Shown here one piece after another: positions 33,824 through 42,161 of a stretch of DNA of 64,000 nt; positions within the stretch are counted from its first letter, which is position 1, and every line of letters begins with the position of its first letter. The notes beneath the pieces were generated by a model, which did not search any database, was not told where the DNA came from, and saw only the letters and a list, made by a program, of their open reading frames with translations. Source of the DNA: Nocardia sp. BMG111209 (GTDB lineage Bacteria > Actinomycetota > Actinomycetes > Mycobacteriales > Mycobacteriaceae); contig NZ_KB907307.1 of the NCBI RefSeq assembly GCF_000381925.1, forward strand, positions 806,001 to 870,000. Direction: 5' to 3'. Both the position numbers and the translations under genes were made by a program.

Positions 33824-35068
33824 ATGACACGATCAGCACCGGTACTGGGCCGCACGCGGCCGCTGCGTACGGCCGGGAACGGCTCGATCCACCCGGCTGC
33901 CGCGCGGCTCGTGCCGCGGCTGCCGGAGGCCGCCCTCGCCGACCGGTTCCGGCCGGGGGAACAGGCCGGCGGCGATGCGGGCCTGCCCGCCGCGCTGCGC
34001 GGCTGCCTCGCGCTGGTCGCGGGCGCGAGTGAGGAGCCCGACGCCGCCGTCACCGTGGACCTGGTCGGCCGGGCCGCGCAATGGGCGCGCGAGGGGATCG
34101 ACCTGGACATCGTGCTGCGCACCCTGCACGAGACGGTCCGCGGGGAACTGGCCGAAATAGCCGCCGAACGCCGGCGTCCGGACGAACTGCCCGGACTCGT
34201 GGACGCGGCGCTGCGGCTGCTGGAGACGGTCACCGTCGCCGCGACCGCGGCCTATCTGGACGAACACCGGCAGTCCGCCCGGCATCATCAGACCGCCGCG
34301 CAGACCCTGGTCACGGCACTGCTCAGCGGGCACGGCCGCACGGCGCTGGCCCAGCGCACCGGTATCGGCGTCGCACCCGCGTATCAGGTTGTGGCACTGG
34401 CGATCCCGCCGCATCCGGGGGAGCGGGACGGGCACGGCAATCCGGAATCGGCGGCGCGGCGGAAGTTGCGCCGGTTGCAGAGCGCGCTGGCCCCGACACT
34501 GGGTTCGCGCGCGCTGTCGCTGCTGTCGATCGACGGCGGCATCGTGCTGGTACCGCTGGATCCCCGCGACGAGACGTCCACCGCCCGGCTGGGCGCGCAG
34601 CGGATGACCGCGGATACGGTCGAGGTGCTGTCGGAGGCGGCGTCGGTGCCGCTGACCGCGGCCGTCGTGGACGGCGATACCGAGCGGATCCCCGAACTCG
34701 TCGGGCAGGCCCGCGAACTGCTGGACCTGGTACGCTCCCTGGGCCGTCCGCCGGGGCTGTACCGGCTGGCCGACCTGGCGGTGGAGTATCAGCTCACCAG
34801 GCCCGGGCCCGCCCGCGAACACCTCGCGGCCCTGCTCGGACCGCTGGCACCCCACCCCGACCTGCTGGAAACCCTGAGGATCTATCTCGATTCAGGTTTG
34901 GACCGCAAGGCCGCCGCCCGCCGGCTGGAGATCCACCCGAACAGTGTGTCGCATCGGATGCGGCGAGTCGAACGACTCGCCGGAGTGGATTTGAGCCATC
35001 CGGCCGGGATCTCGCGCGCCAGCCTGGCGCTGCTCGCCCTCGATCTGATAACCGACTCTCGGATATAA
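33824..35068 (+). CDS. PucR-family transcriptional regulator
   Basis: 414-residue regulator with the C-terminal PucR helix-turn-helix (TLRIYLDSGLDRKAAARRLEIHPNSVSHRMRRVERLAG) and a GGDEF-like central region. The N-terminal helical region is that of actinobacterial CdaR/PucR proteins (LPEAALADRF... and VRGELAEIAAE). It is transcribed with the desaturase gene 9 bases downstream and is the obvious candidate to control it, perhaps in response to fatty acids or membrane state. Confidence 0.88.
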   Translation: MTRSAPVLGRTRPLRTAGNGSIHPAAARLVPRLPEAALADRFRPGEQAGGDAGLPAALRGCLALVAGASEEPDAAVTVDLVGRAAQWAREGIDLDIVLRTLHETVRGELAEIAAERRRPDELPGLVDAALRLLETVTVAATAAYLDEHRQSARHHQTAAQTLVTALLSGHGRTALAQRTGIGVAPAYQVVALAIPPHPGERDGHGNPESAARRKLRRLQSALAPTLGSRALSLLSIDGGIVLVPLDPRDETSTARLGAQRMTADTVEVLSEAASVPLTAAVVDGDTERIPELVGQARELLDLVRSLGRPPGLYRLADLAVEYQLTRPGPAREHLAALLGPLAPHPDLLETLRIYLDSGLDRKAAARRLEIHPNSVSHRMRRVERLAGVDLSHPAGISRASLALLALDLITDSRI

Positions 35069-35077
35069 GGAGCTTGC

Positions 35078-36046
35078 GTGACTTCTGGCCTGACCGACGG
35101 GGACCTGCTCCTCGAGCTGGAACCGGTCGCCGCCCGCCTCCTCGACGAACACATCGGGAAGGCCAAACCCTGGAATCCCCACGACTACGTGCCGTGGGAC
35201 GACGGCCGCAACTTCGCCGCGATGGGGGGCACGGACTGGGAACCGGGCCAGTCGCGGCTGTCGGAGGTGGCCCGGATCGCGATGGTCACCAATCTGCTCA
35301 CCGAGGACAATCTGCCCTCGTACCACCGCGAGATCGCCGGAACCTTCGGCTTCGACGGCGCTTTCGGCACCTGGGTGGGCCGGTGGACCGCCGAGGAGAA
35401 CCGGCACTCCATCGTCATGCGCGACTATCTGGTGGTCACCCGCGCGGTGGATCCGGTGGCCCTCGAGCAGGCTCGGATGACCCACATGACCACCGGCATC
35501 GCCAGTCCGGACGGGCCGCAGCTGCTGAAAGGCGTTGCGTACGTGACGTTCCAGGAGCTGGCCACCCGGATCAGCCACCGCAACACCGGCGGCGCCTGCG
35601 GTGAGCCGATCGCCGAGCGCATGCTGCAGCGGATCGCCGCGGACGAGAACCTGCACATGATCTTCTACCGCAGCATGTCCGCGGCGATCCTGGACCTGTG
35701 CCCGGACGACATGATGCGGGCGATCACCGAGGTCGTCACCCGGTTCCAGATGCCGGGCCTCACCCAGCCCAACTTCCGGCGCAACGCGGTGATCCTGGCC
35801 AAGCACGGCATCTACGACCTGCGGCAGCACCTCGACGTGGTGATCCGCCCGGTGCTGCGCAGCTGGAACGTCTTCGAGCGCACCGATCTGACCGGTCCCG
35901 GCGAACAGGCCCGCGACCGGCTCGCGGCCTACCTCGACGATCTGGAGGACAAGGCCCGGCGCTTCGAGGCGCAGCGGGAACGGGTGCTGGGCCGGCGCGA
36001 GCGCACCGACCACCTCGAGCGGAGGAGGGCCGGCGTGCGCGTCTGA
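35078..36046 (+). CDS. Acyl-ACP desaturase (DesA-like)
   Basis: 322-residue soluble diiron acyl-ACP desaturase, inserting a double bond into acyl chains. The two iron-binding ExxH sites are in TAEENRHSIVMRDYL and AADENLHMIFYRSM, with LLTEDNLPSYH as the first helix ligand region. The GTG start has AAGGAG 6 bases upstream. The length fits mycobacterial DesA1/DesA2, which feed unsaturated precursors to lipids and mycolates. The 9-base gap from pucR indicates one operon. A strong terminator lies about 75 bases downstream. Confidence 0.92.
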   Translation: MTSGLTDGDLLLELEPVAARLLDEHIGKAKPWNPHDYVPWDDGRNFAAMGGTDWEPGQSRLSEVARIAMVTNLLTEDNLPSYHREIAGTFGFDGAFGTWVGRWTAEENRHSIVMRDYLVVTRAVDPVALEQARMTHMTTGIASPDGPQLLKGVAYVTFQELATRISHRNTGGACGEPIAERMLQRIAADENLHMIFYRSMSAAILDLCPDDMMRAITEVVTRFQMPGLTQPNFRRNAVILAKHGIYDLRQHLDVVIRPVLRSWNVFERTDLTGPGEQARDRLAAYLDDLEDKARRFEAQRERVLGRRERTDHLERRRAGVRV

Positions 36047-36120
36047 GCCGGTCGGCGGCCGACGCGGGCGGAATTGTCCCGTGGCCCGGAACAATTCCGT
36101 CGTGATAAAACTGTGATTCG

Positions 36121-36154
36121 ACACCGCGGTTCGCAATATTGCGAACCGCGGTGT
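36121..36154 (+). terminator. Perfect 34-bp palindromic intrinsic terminator
   Basis: ACACCGCGGTTCGCAAT is followed at once by its exact complement, giving a 17-bp stem with minimal loop, then TTTT. It lies downstream of the desaturase and is the clearest Rho-independent terminator in the window. The rest of the 300-base gap to the next gene shows nothing else. Confidence 0.85.
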
Positions 36155-36346
36155 TTTCGTGTGGGCCCGCTTGTAGCTTCTCACCACCGTGATTCGCCGG
36201 GGCTCGTGAGCTTTCGAAGCGTTCGGCCGAGACCGGCCGTGACCGGTTCGCCACCGTTCTAGCGTGAGCGCCATTCCGGGAGCCGGAACGCCGGAGGACC
36301 GGCATCCGGAACGGGGAACATCGTGGTTCGCAGGAGGGCTCGAAGA

Positions 36347-37555
36347 ATGACACACACCATCCGCCGCCGGCCGTTGCGCGCGGCCGTCCTCGCGGGGGCC
36401 GCGGTGCTGGCCGCGGGATTCGCCACCGTCGGCGCGCATGCGGACCCGATGCCGCTCACCGCGGCCGATCCGGAGCAGCAGCTCGTCGACTACATCGCGC
36501 AGGGCGCGAAGAATCCGGATTCGCATCCGATCGCCGGTACCGGTTCCGCGTGCACCTCGGGCAGCGGCGCCGGCTCCGGGAACGGATCGGGCAACTGCTA
36601 CGGCGGTTCCGGGTCCAGTTCGGGATCCGCGGGCGGGCGCTCCACCGATACGGTCGGCACCGGACCGGCCCAGACGGCCTTCCTCGCGGCCTTCGGCTAC
36701 GCGCTGTTCCATCCGGATGTGGCGCCCCCGGGCGCGAACGACTGGAACTGCAAGCCGACGGCGGCGCATCCGGAGCCGGTGGTGCTGGTGCACGGCACCT
36801 GGGAGAACGCCTACGACAACTTCGCCTTCGTCAGCGGGCCGATCGCCGCGGCCGGGTTCTGCGTGTTCACCTTCGACTACGGCCGCTCGGACCTGCCGCA
36901 GGGCGGCGGCCTCGGGTCGGTGCTGCCGGGCGCCTACGGGACGGACCTCATCCAGGATTCGGCGCAGCAACTGTCGGCGTTCGTCGACAAGGTGCTCGGC
37001 GCCACCGGGGCGCCGCGGGTGGATCTGGTCGCGCATTCGCAGGGCGGGCCGATGTCGCGGTGGTACCTGAAGTTCGACGGCGGCGCGGCGAAGGTGCACC
37101 GCGAGATCACCTTCGGCGCGACCAACCACGGCACCACGCTGGTCGGGATCGGCGCGCTCGGCCGCGCGATCAACAATTTCGGCATCGATGTACTGGGCCT
37201 GGTGGAGATCTTCGTGGGCCACTCCGGGATTCAGCAGACCGTCGGGTCCGATTTCGTGAATCAGCTCAACGACGGCGGCGACACCGTGCCGGGCGTGGAC
37301 TACACCGTGGTCGGCACCCGCTACGACGAGATCACCACCCCGTACGACCTGACCTTCCTGCAGCCGGGGCCCGGCGCGACGGTCCGCAACATCACCCTCC
37401 AGGACGGCTGCGACCAGGATCTGTCCGATCACCTCACGCTGATGTACTCGCCGCGGGTGCTCTCGATCATCCTGAACACCCTTGATCCGCAACAGAATCC
37501 GAATCTGGTCTGCACGTCCAACCCCTGGCTGCTCGGCGGTGGCGGCTCGCTGTGA
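36347..37555 (+). CDS. Secreted class 2 (EstA-type) lipase
   Basis: 402-residue secreted alpha/beta lipase. The signal peptide (RRPLRAAVLAGAAVLAAGF...AHA) is followed by a Gly/Ser-rich low-complexity stretch at about residues 65-95, then the lipase class 2 domain: PVVLVHGTWENAYDNFAF (oxyanion), LVAHSQGGPMSRWYLKF (nucleophile), VGTRYDEITTPY (acid region) and LSDHLTLMYSP (His). AGGAGGG lies 8 bases before the ATG, favouring MTHTIRR over a GTG 24 bases earlier. It acts outside the cell on lipids or esters. Nothing shows co-transcription. Confidence 0.9.
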   Translation: MTHTIRRRPLRAAVLAGAAVLAAGFATVGAHADPMPLTAADPEQQLVDYIAQGAKNPDSHPIAGTGSACTSGSGAGSGNGSGNCYGGSGSSSGSAGGRSTDTVGTGPAQTAFLAAFGYALFHPDVAPPGANDWNCKPTAAHPEPVVLVHGTWENAYDNFAFVSGPIAAAGFCVFTFDYGRSDLPQGGGLGSVLPGAYGTDLIQDSAQQLSAFVDKVLGATGAPRVDLVAHSQGGPMSRWYLKFDGGAAKVHREITFGATNHGTTLVGIGALGRAINNFGIDVLGLVEIFVGHSGIQQTVGSDFVNQLNDGGDTVPGVDYTVVGTRYDEITTPYDLTFLQPGPGATVRNITLQDGCDQDLSDHLTLMYSPRVLSIILNTLDPQQNPNLVCTSNPWLLGGGGSL

Positions 37556-37812
37556 GAGGTGCCGCCGCGGCCGCGTCCGGCGGGCCGGGCACGCGGACAC
37601 GGTCGCGGCGGCGGATCAACCGGCGATCTCGTCGTACACTCTGTGCTTCGGGGCCGGTGGGTGATATGCCGGTCGTGCTCGGGTCGACGACAGTGGATCG
37701 GCGGCATTCGGACGTTGGCTTTCGGAACAACGAGGACAAGGCGGTCGTCAGCGGTGCAGAGTCGGATTCGGACAGAGGCGGGAACAGGGACCGGCGGCCG
37801 GGCGGGTGACCG

Positions 37813-39195
37813 GTGACGGCGGCGGCGGTCCGGACGGAGACCGTGCCGACGGTGCTGCGCCCGGCGCTGGAGAAGTTCGGTTTCGCGGAGCGGCGGCGCA
37901 CCGCGGCGATCGCCGGGGTGCTCGGCGGCAACATCACCAGACGGATCGTGGCGCGCGGTGGTTTCGCCGGGCGCCGGCGCCGATTGGCGATGGCCGACGG
38001 CACCGTCGACGGTTTCGAGACCCTCGGCCCGATGTTCGTCAAACTCGGGCAGCTCATCGCCTCCTCGCCGGGTGCGTTCCCGAAGGAACTGGCCGACGCC
38101 TGCCTGCGCTGCCTGGACGACGTACCGCCGTTCCCGGCGATCGCCGCCCGCGCCACCATCGAGGCCGATCTGGGCCGGCCGATCGGGGAGCTGTTCCGCG
38201 AATTCGACGACCGGCCGCTGTCGGCGGCCTCGGTGGCCCAGGTGCACGCCTGCGTCCTGCTCGACGGCCGCGAGGCCGTGGTGAAGGTGCAGCGGCCCGA
38301 TATCGCCCGCCGCATGATCGTGGATCTGCGCGCCGCCTACCGGCTGGCCGGTCTGCTGGAGAAGCGGTCGGAGAACGCGCGGGTCGCCAACGCCCAGGGC
38401 GTGGTGCGCGACCTGTACGAGACCACCATGGCGGAGCTGGACTTCCGCAACGAGGCGGAGAATCAGGCCCGCGCCCGGGCCAATCTGACCTCCTTCGGCG
38501 ACAACACCCACGTCACGGTGCCCGAGGTGTTCTGGGAGTACTGCGGCCCGCGGGTGCTGTGCATGGAGCGGATGCGCGGTATGCCGCTGGACCGCTTCGA
38601 CGACATCCGGCTGGTCCACCCGGATCCGGAGCTGCTGATCCGCCGCCTGGTGAAGGCGTGGCTGGAGAGCCTGATCACGCACGGCATGTTCCACGGCGAC
38701 GTGCACGCCGGTAATCTCTGGCTGCTCGAGGACGGTCGCGCGGCGATGCTGGACTTCGGCATCGTGGGCCGGATGGCCGGTCCCTGGCGCGATTTCGTCG
38801 CCGCGCTGTTCCACGCGAGCGCGATCGACGGGGATTTCCGCCCGGTCGCGCGGGCGCTGCGCGAACTGGACATGGTCGATGCCGAGGCCGGCGACGACGC
38901 CACCATCGGCCGGCAGCTGGCCACCGCGCTGGCCCCGGTACTGGCCGGGCAGCTGGCCAATCTCGACATGGGTAAGGTGGCGGCCCGGCTGGTCGAATTC
39001 GGCAAGCGCCGCAACGCGTCCGGGCCGGAACAGCTGATCCTGATGGGTAAGCAGCTGGCCTATTTCGAGCGTTACGCCAAGGCGCTGGCCCCGGGCTGGC
39101 GGCTCGGGCAGGATCTCTACCTGTTCCGCAACATCTTTCCCGAGGAGGTGGCGGCCAAGGCCGCCGCGGAGGGCCTGGAGTTGCCCGCGGAATGA
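37813..39195 (+). CDS. ABC1/UbiB-family atypical kinase
   Basis: 460-residue ABC1/ADCK/UbiB protein. The KxGQ motif is in [23 protein letters not shown], the Ala-rich loop in [12 protein letters not shown], the catalytic Lys in [11 protein letters not shown], the catalytic loop in [17 protein letters not shown] and the metal site in LDFGIVG. These are ATPase/kinase-like proteins tied to quinone and lipid biology. Actinobacteria with menaquinone only often carry several of unclear role. The GTG start follows another GTG-rich stretch, so the exact start is less certain. Confidence 0.88.
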   Translation: MTAAAVRTETVPTVLRPALEKFGFAERRRTAAIAGVLGGNITRRIVARGGFAGRRRRLAMADGTVDGFETLGPMFVKLGQLIASSPGAFPKELADACLRCLDDVPPFPAIAARATIEADLGRPIGELFREFDDRPLSAASVAQVHACVLLDGREAVVKVQRPDIARRMIVDLRAAYRLAGLLEKRSENARVANAQGVVRDLYETTMAELDFRNEAENQARARANLTSFGDNTHVTVPEVFWEYCGPRVLCMERMRGMPLDRFDDIRLVHPDPELLIRRLVKAWLESLITHGMFHGDVHAGNLWLLEDGRAAMLDFGIVGRMAGPWRDFVAALFHASAIDGDFRPVARALRELDMVDAEAGDDATIGRQLATALAPVLAGQLANLDMGKVAARLVEFGKRRNASGPEQLILMGKQLAYFERYAKALAPGWRLGQDLYLFRNIFPEEVAAKAAAEGLELPAE

Positions 39196-39229
39196 CCGTG
39201 ACCCGGCGGCCGGTACGCTGAAAAGGGGT

Positions 39230-40267
39230 GTGGCAGTGGGTTTCTCGGACACACCGCGCGAGATGACGGCCTGGCGGGTGCGGCGGCCCGGGCCGATCGG
39301 CGCCGGGCCGCTGGCGCGGGTGCGCGCGCCGGTGCCCGCACCCGCGGCGGGGGAGCTGCTGGTCCGGGTGCGCGCGTGCGGGGTCTGCCGCACGGATCTG
39401 CATGTGGCCGAGGGTGATCTGCCGGTGCACCGGCCGGCGGTGATCCCCGGGCACGAGGTGGTCGGGGAGGTGGTGGCGGCCGGGCCCGGCGTGCGGGCCG
39501 AACCCGGGGACCGGGTGGGGATCGCCTGGTTGCGCCACACCTGCGGGACGTGCCGGTACTGCCTGCGCGGCGCCGAGAACCTCTGCCCGAATTCGCGGTA
39601 CACCGGCTGGGACGCCGACGGCGGTTACGCCGAATTCGCCGTCGTGCCCGCGGATTACGCGCATCCGCTGCCGGCCGGGTACTCCGATGCCGAACTGGCC
39701 CCGCTGCTGTGCGCGGGCATCATCGGGTATCGGGCGCTGCGACGGGCCGCGCTGCCCGACGGCGGGCGGCTCGGGATCTACGGCTTCGGCGGCAGCGCGC
39801 ATCTGGCCGCACAGGTGGCGCTGGCCCGCGGCGCCGAGGTACACGTGATGACCCGGGATCCGGGTGCGCGGGAGCTGGCGCTGGCCCTCGGCGCGGCCTC
39901 GGCCCAGGGCGCCGCCGATCCGCCGCCGGTGGCGCTGGACGCGGCGATCCTGTTCGCGCCGGTGGGTGACCTGGTGTTGCCGGCGCTCGAGGCGCTGGAC
40001 CGCGGCGGGGTGCTGTCGATCGCCGGTATCCATCTCAGCGATATCCCCTCGCTGAACTATCAGCGACATCTGTTCCAGGAGCGCGAGATTCGCTCGGTGA
40101 CCGCCAACACCCGCGCGGACGCACGGGAATTCCTGGCCTTCGCCGGTGCGCACCGGCTCGAGGTGACCGTCCATCCGTACCCGCTCGCCGCGGCCGATCG
40201 CGCGCTGTCCGATCTGGCTCACGGGAAGTTTGCCGGTGCGGCGGTACTGATACCTGACACGCCGTAG
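39230..40267 (+). CDS. Zinc-binding alcohol dehydrogenase (MDR family)
   Basis: 345-residue medium-chain dehydrogenase. [17 protein letters not shown] holds the catalytic zinc Cys, [11 protein letters not shown] the His/Glu pair, and [15 protein letters not shown] the four structural-zinc Cys. [18 protein letters not shown] is the nucleotide loop. The domain order matches the group of Zn-ADHs that accept many primary alcohols. AAAAGGGG precedes the GTG. It follows the UbiB gene by 34 bases and may be read with it. Confidence 0.9.
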   Translation: MAVGFSDTPREMTAWRVRRPGPIGAGPLARVRAPVPAPAAGELLVRVRACGVCRTDLHVAEGDLPVHRPAVIPGHEVVGEVVAAGPGVRAEPGDRVGIAWLRHTCGTCRYCLRGAENLCPNSRYTGWDADGGYAEFAVVPADYAHPLPAGYSDAELAPLLCAGIIGYRALRRAALPDGGRLGIYGFGGSAHLAAQVALARGAEVHVMTRDPGARELALALGAASAQGAADPPPVALDAAILFAPVGDLVLPALEALDRGGVLSIAGIHLSDIPSLNYQRHLFQEREIRSVTANTRADAREFLAFAGAHRLEVTVHPYPLAAADRALSDLAHGKFAGAAVLIPDTP

Positions 40268-40343
40268 ACACGCCGAGTAAACCGCTCCGACCTGTCTATT
40301 CACCCCATACGTCCGGGGTTGTGCTGCTTTGCTGAACGGAAAT

Positions 40344-40375
40344 TGCTGTCCGGAACAGTGCCGTACGGAACAGCA
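40344..40375. promoter_or_regulatory. Repeat cluster upstream of the expansin-like gene
   Basis: TGCTGTCCG and CGGAACAGCA make an imperfect inverted repeat, and CGGAACAG occurs twice, 15 bases apart. GAACGGAAA and GAACGGGAAA flank the cluster. It lies 42-73 bases before the start codon and looks like an operator; the regulator is unknown. Confidence 0.4.
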
Positions 40376-40416
40376 TCGAACGGGAAATGGCGGGTGACGC
40401 GACGGAGGTGTGGCCG

Positions 40417-41289
40417 ATGCATCGGGTGGCGCGGGACGAGCACGTTCGAGCGGTACGACCGTGGCTGTGGACCACGCTGGTGGTCGCCGGGATCGTGGCG
40501 GCCGTGGTGTGGATGTTGCTGCCGGCGCAGGCGGCCTGCCACGTCACGTCGAATCCGCCGCTCGCGAAAGCCGCCGGTGCGGTGAGAACCCCGGTGGCAC
40601 AGTCGGTTCCGGATGCCGAGCACGTGGACGCGGCGGTGGTGCGGCAGGCGCGGTACTTCGCGCTCGGGACCGGTGAGCCGGCCTGCTCGTTCCCGGATCT
40701 GCCCGCCGACGGCTTCTACGTCGGCCTGCCCACCGACGAATTCGACGGTGGTGCGCTGTGCGGCGCCACCATGGATCTCACCGGCCCGCTGGGGTCGGTG
40801 CGCGCGGTGGTGGTCGATCGGTGTCCCGGCTGTGCCGCACACCAATACGACGTGAGCACCGCGGCCTTCGGCCGGATCGCGAACCGCACCGCCGGGGTCG
40901 CCGACGTCCGGGTGGCGCGCGTGCACAATCCGAATCCGGCGCCGGATCTGATGTACCGGGTGGAGAGCGGCTCCTCGTCCGACTGGCTCGGCCTGCTCGT
41001 CGCGGAGACCGGAAATCCGGTGAGCCGGGTGGAGATTCGGGCCACCGCCGGCGGCGCCACCCACACCCTCACCCGGGGGATCGACAACTGGTTCACGTCG
41101 TCGGGGGCCGGATCGGGCCCGTTCACCGCCGTGGTGACCGATACCGACGGGCATCAGGTCCAGGTGCCGGGCATCGTGCTGTCGCCGGGACGGGTGCAGC
41201 ACACCGGGATTGCGCTCTACGAGGGTTCGCCGCCGCCCGCCCCGGCCGGGCCGGATCCGAAGGCGGCGCCCGCACCGACCTGCACCTGA
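40417..41289 (+). CDS. Expansin-like (EXLX-type) exported protein
   Basis: 290-residue protein with an N-terminal membrane segment (LWTTLVVAGIVAAVVWMLL) acting as signal or anchor. A double-psi beta-barrel holds GALCGATMDLTGPLGSVRAVVVDRCPGC and YDVSTAAFGRIA, with the two Asp positions used by expansins. A C-terminal beta-sandwich like CBM63 follows (PVSRVEIRATAGGATHTLTRGIDNWF and GPFTAVVTDTDG). Bacterial expansins loosen or bind plant cell wall polysaccharide or peptidoglycan without hydrolysis. GGAGG lies 8 bases before the ATG at MHRVARD. A Pro/Ala tail ends the protein. It lies just before a cutinase gene. Confidence 0.82.
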   Translation: MHRVARDEHVRAVRPWLWTTLVVAGIVAAVVWMLLPAQAACHVTSNPPLAKAAGAVRTPVAQSVPDAEHVDAAVVRQARYFALGTGEPACSFPDLPADGFYVGLPTDEFDGGALCGATMDLTGPLGSVRAVVVDRCPGCAAHQYDVSTAAFGRIANRTAGVADVRVARVHNPNPAPDLMYRVESGSSSDWLGLLVAETGNPVSRVEIRATAGGATHTLTRGIDNWFTSSGAGSGPFTAVVTDTDGHQVQVPGIVLSPGRVQHTGIALYEGSPPPAPAGPDPKAAPAPTCT

Positions 41290-41483
41290 TTCCGGGAACG
41301 CCCCAGGTTTACTGCCGGTCGCCCCGGTACTCCGTCCGGATACGGTTGCGCGGCAATTGGATATACCTCCCGCAGGCGCGTTGCCGCCCCCGGGAACCGC
41401 ACTTACCTTGGGCCTTGTCGGCTCCGGACCGTCGTCGAGGGCGAGGGTCGAGCCGCTCACAACGGCGTGAGTAGGTGAGAACG

Positions 41484-42137
41484 ATGAGCGACCGAAAGGT
41501 GTTGCCGTCCAGGAAATGGCGTATCGCCGGGGTGGCGGCGGCCGTGGTCACGGCCGGTCTGCTGTACCCCGCTCCACGGGCCGAGGCGCAGAGTTGCGCG
41601 GCGGTGGAGGTGGTGGTGGCCAGGGGGACCCAGGAGCCGGGATATCTCGGCAGCGCGGTGGGCGATCCACTGTTCGCCGCGCTGCGAGAACGATTGCCCG
41701 TCGGTGTCGCCGGGTATCGGGTGAACTATCCGGCGGATCTGACGGATGTGTATTCGGTGGGCGCGGGCAGCGCGGATCTGGTGGCGCACATGGCATCCCG
41801 GGTGGCGGCCTGTCCGGCGCAGCGCTTCGTGCTGGCCGGCTATTCGCAGGGCGCGGCGGTGGTGCACACCGCGCTGGGTACCGGTGTCACCGCGGACGTT
41901 CCGGGCGGGGTCCGGCTGTCCGGCGACCTCGGCGACCGGGTGGTGGCGGTGCTGCTGTTCGGCGATCCGATGCGCCTCGGCGGCTGGAGCGTGCCCGGCC
42001 CATACCTGGGGCGCACCGGAAACTGGTGCGCCCCGGGCGATCCGGTGTGCGCGGGCGGCCTGGATCCGGCGGCGCACGTGGTCGCCTACGGTGACAGCAT
42101 CCGCGCCGCCGCCAATTTCACCGCCGATCGGCTGTGA
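41484..42137 (+). CDS. Secreted cutinase-family esterase
   Basis: 217-residue cutinase. The signal peptide runs to RAEAQS, then AAVEVVVARGTQEPGYLGSAVGDPL. The nucleophile is in LAGYSQGAAVVHTAL, the Asp in NWCAPGDPVCAGG, flanked by the paired Cys, and the His in PAAHVVAYGD. Family members cleave cutin, polyesters or host lipids outside the cell; mycobacterial Culp proteins are related. GGTGAG precedes the ATG. It follows the expansin-like gene by 194 bases, suggesting a shared interest in plant surfaces or in the cell's own envelope. Confidence 0.9.
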   Translation: MSDRKVLPSRKWRIAGVAAAVVTAGLLYPAPRAEAQSCAAVEVVVARGTQEPGYLGSAVGDPLFAALRERLPVGVAGYRVNYPADLTDVYSVGAGSADLVAHMASRVAACPAQRFVLAGYSQGAAVVHTALGTGVTADVPGGVRLSGDLGDRVVAVLLFGDPMRLGGWSVPGPYLGRTGNWCAPGDPVCAGGLDPAAHVVAYGDSIRAAANFTADRL

Positions 42138-42161
42138 GCCGGTCGCGGCCGGCCCGGCCGG

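Noticed and set aside
34892..37600. A 902-residue open frame on the minus strand
   Set aside because: It is antisense to the desaturase and class 2 lipase and crosses a strong terminator; no motif.
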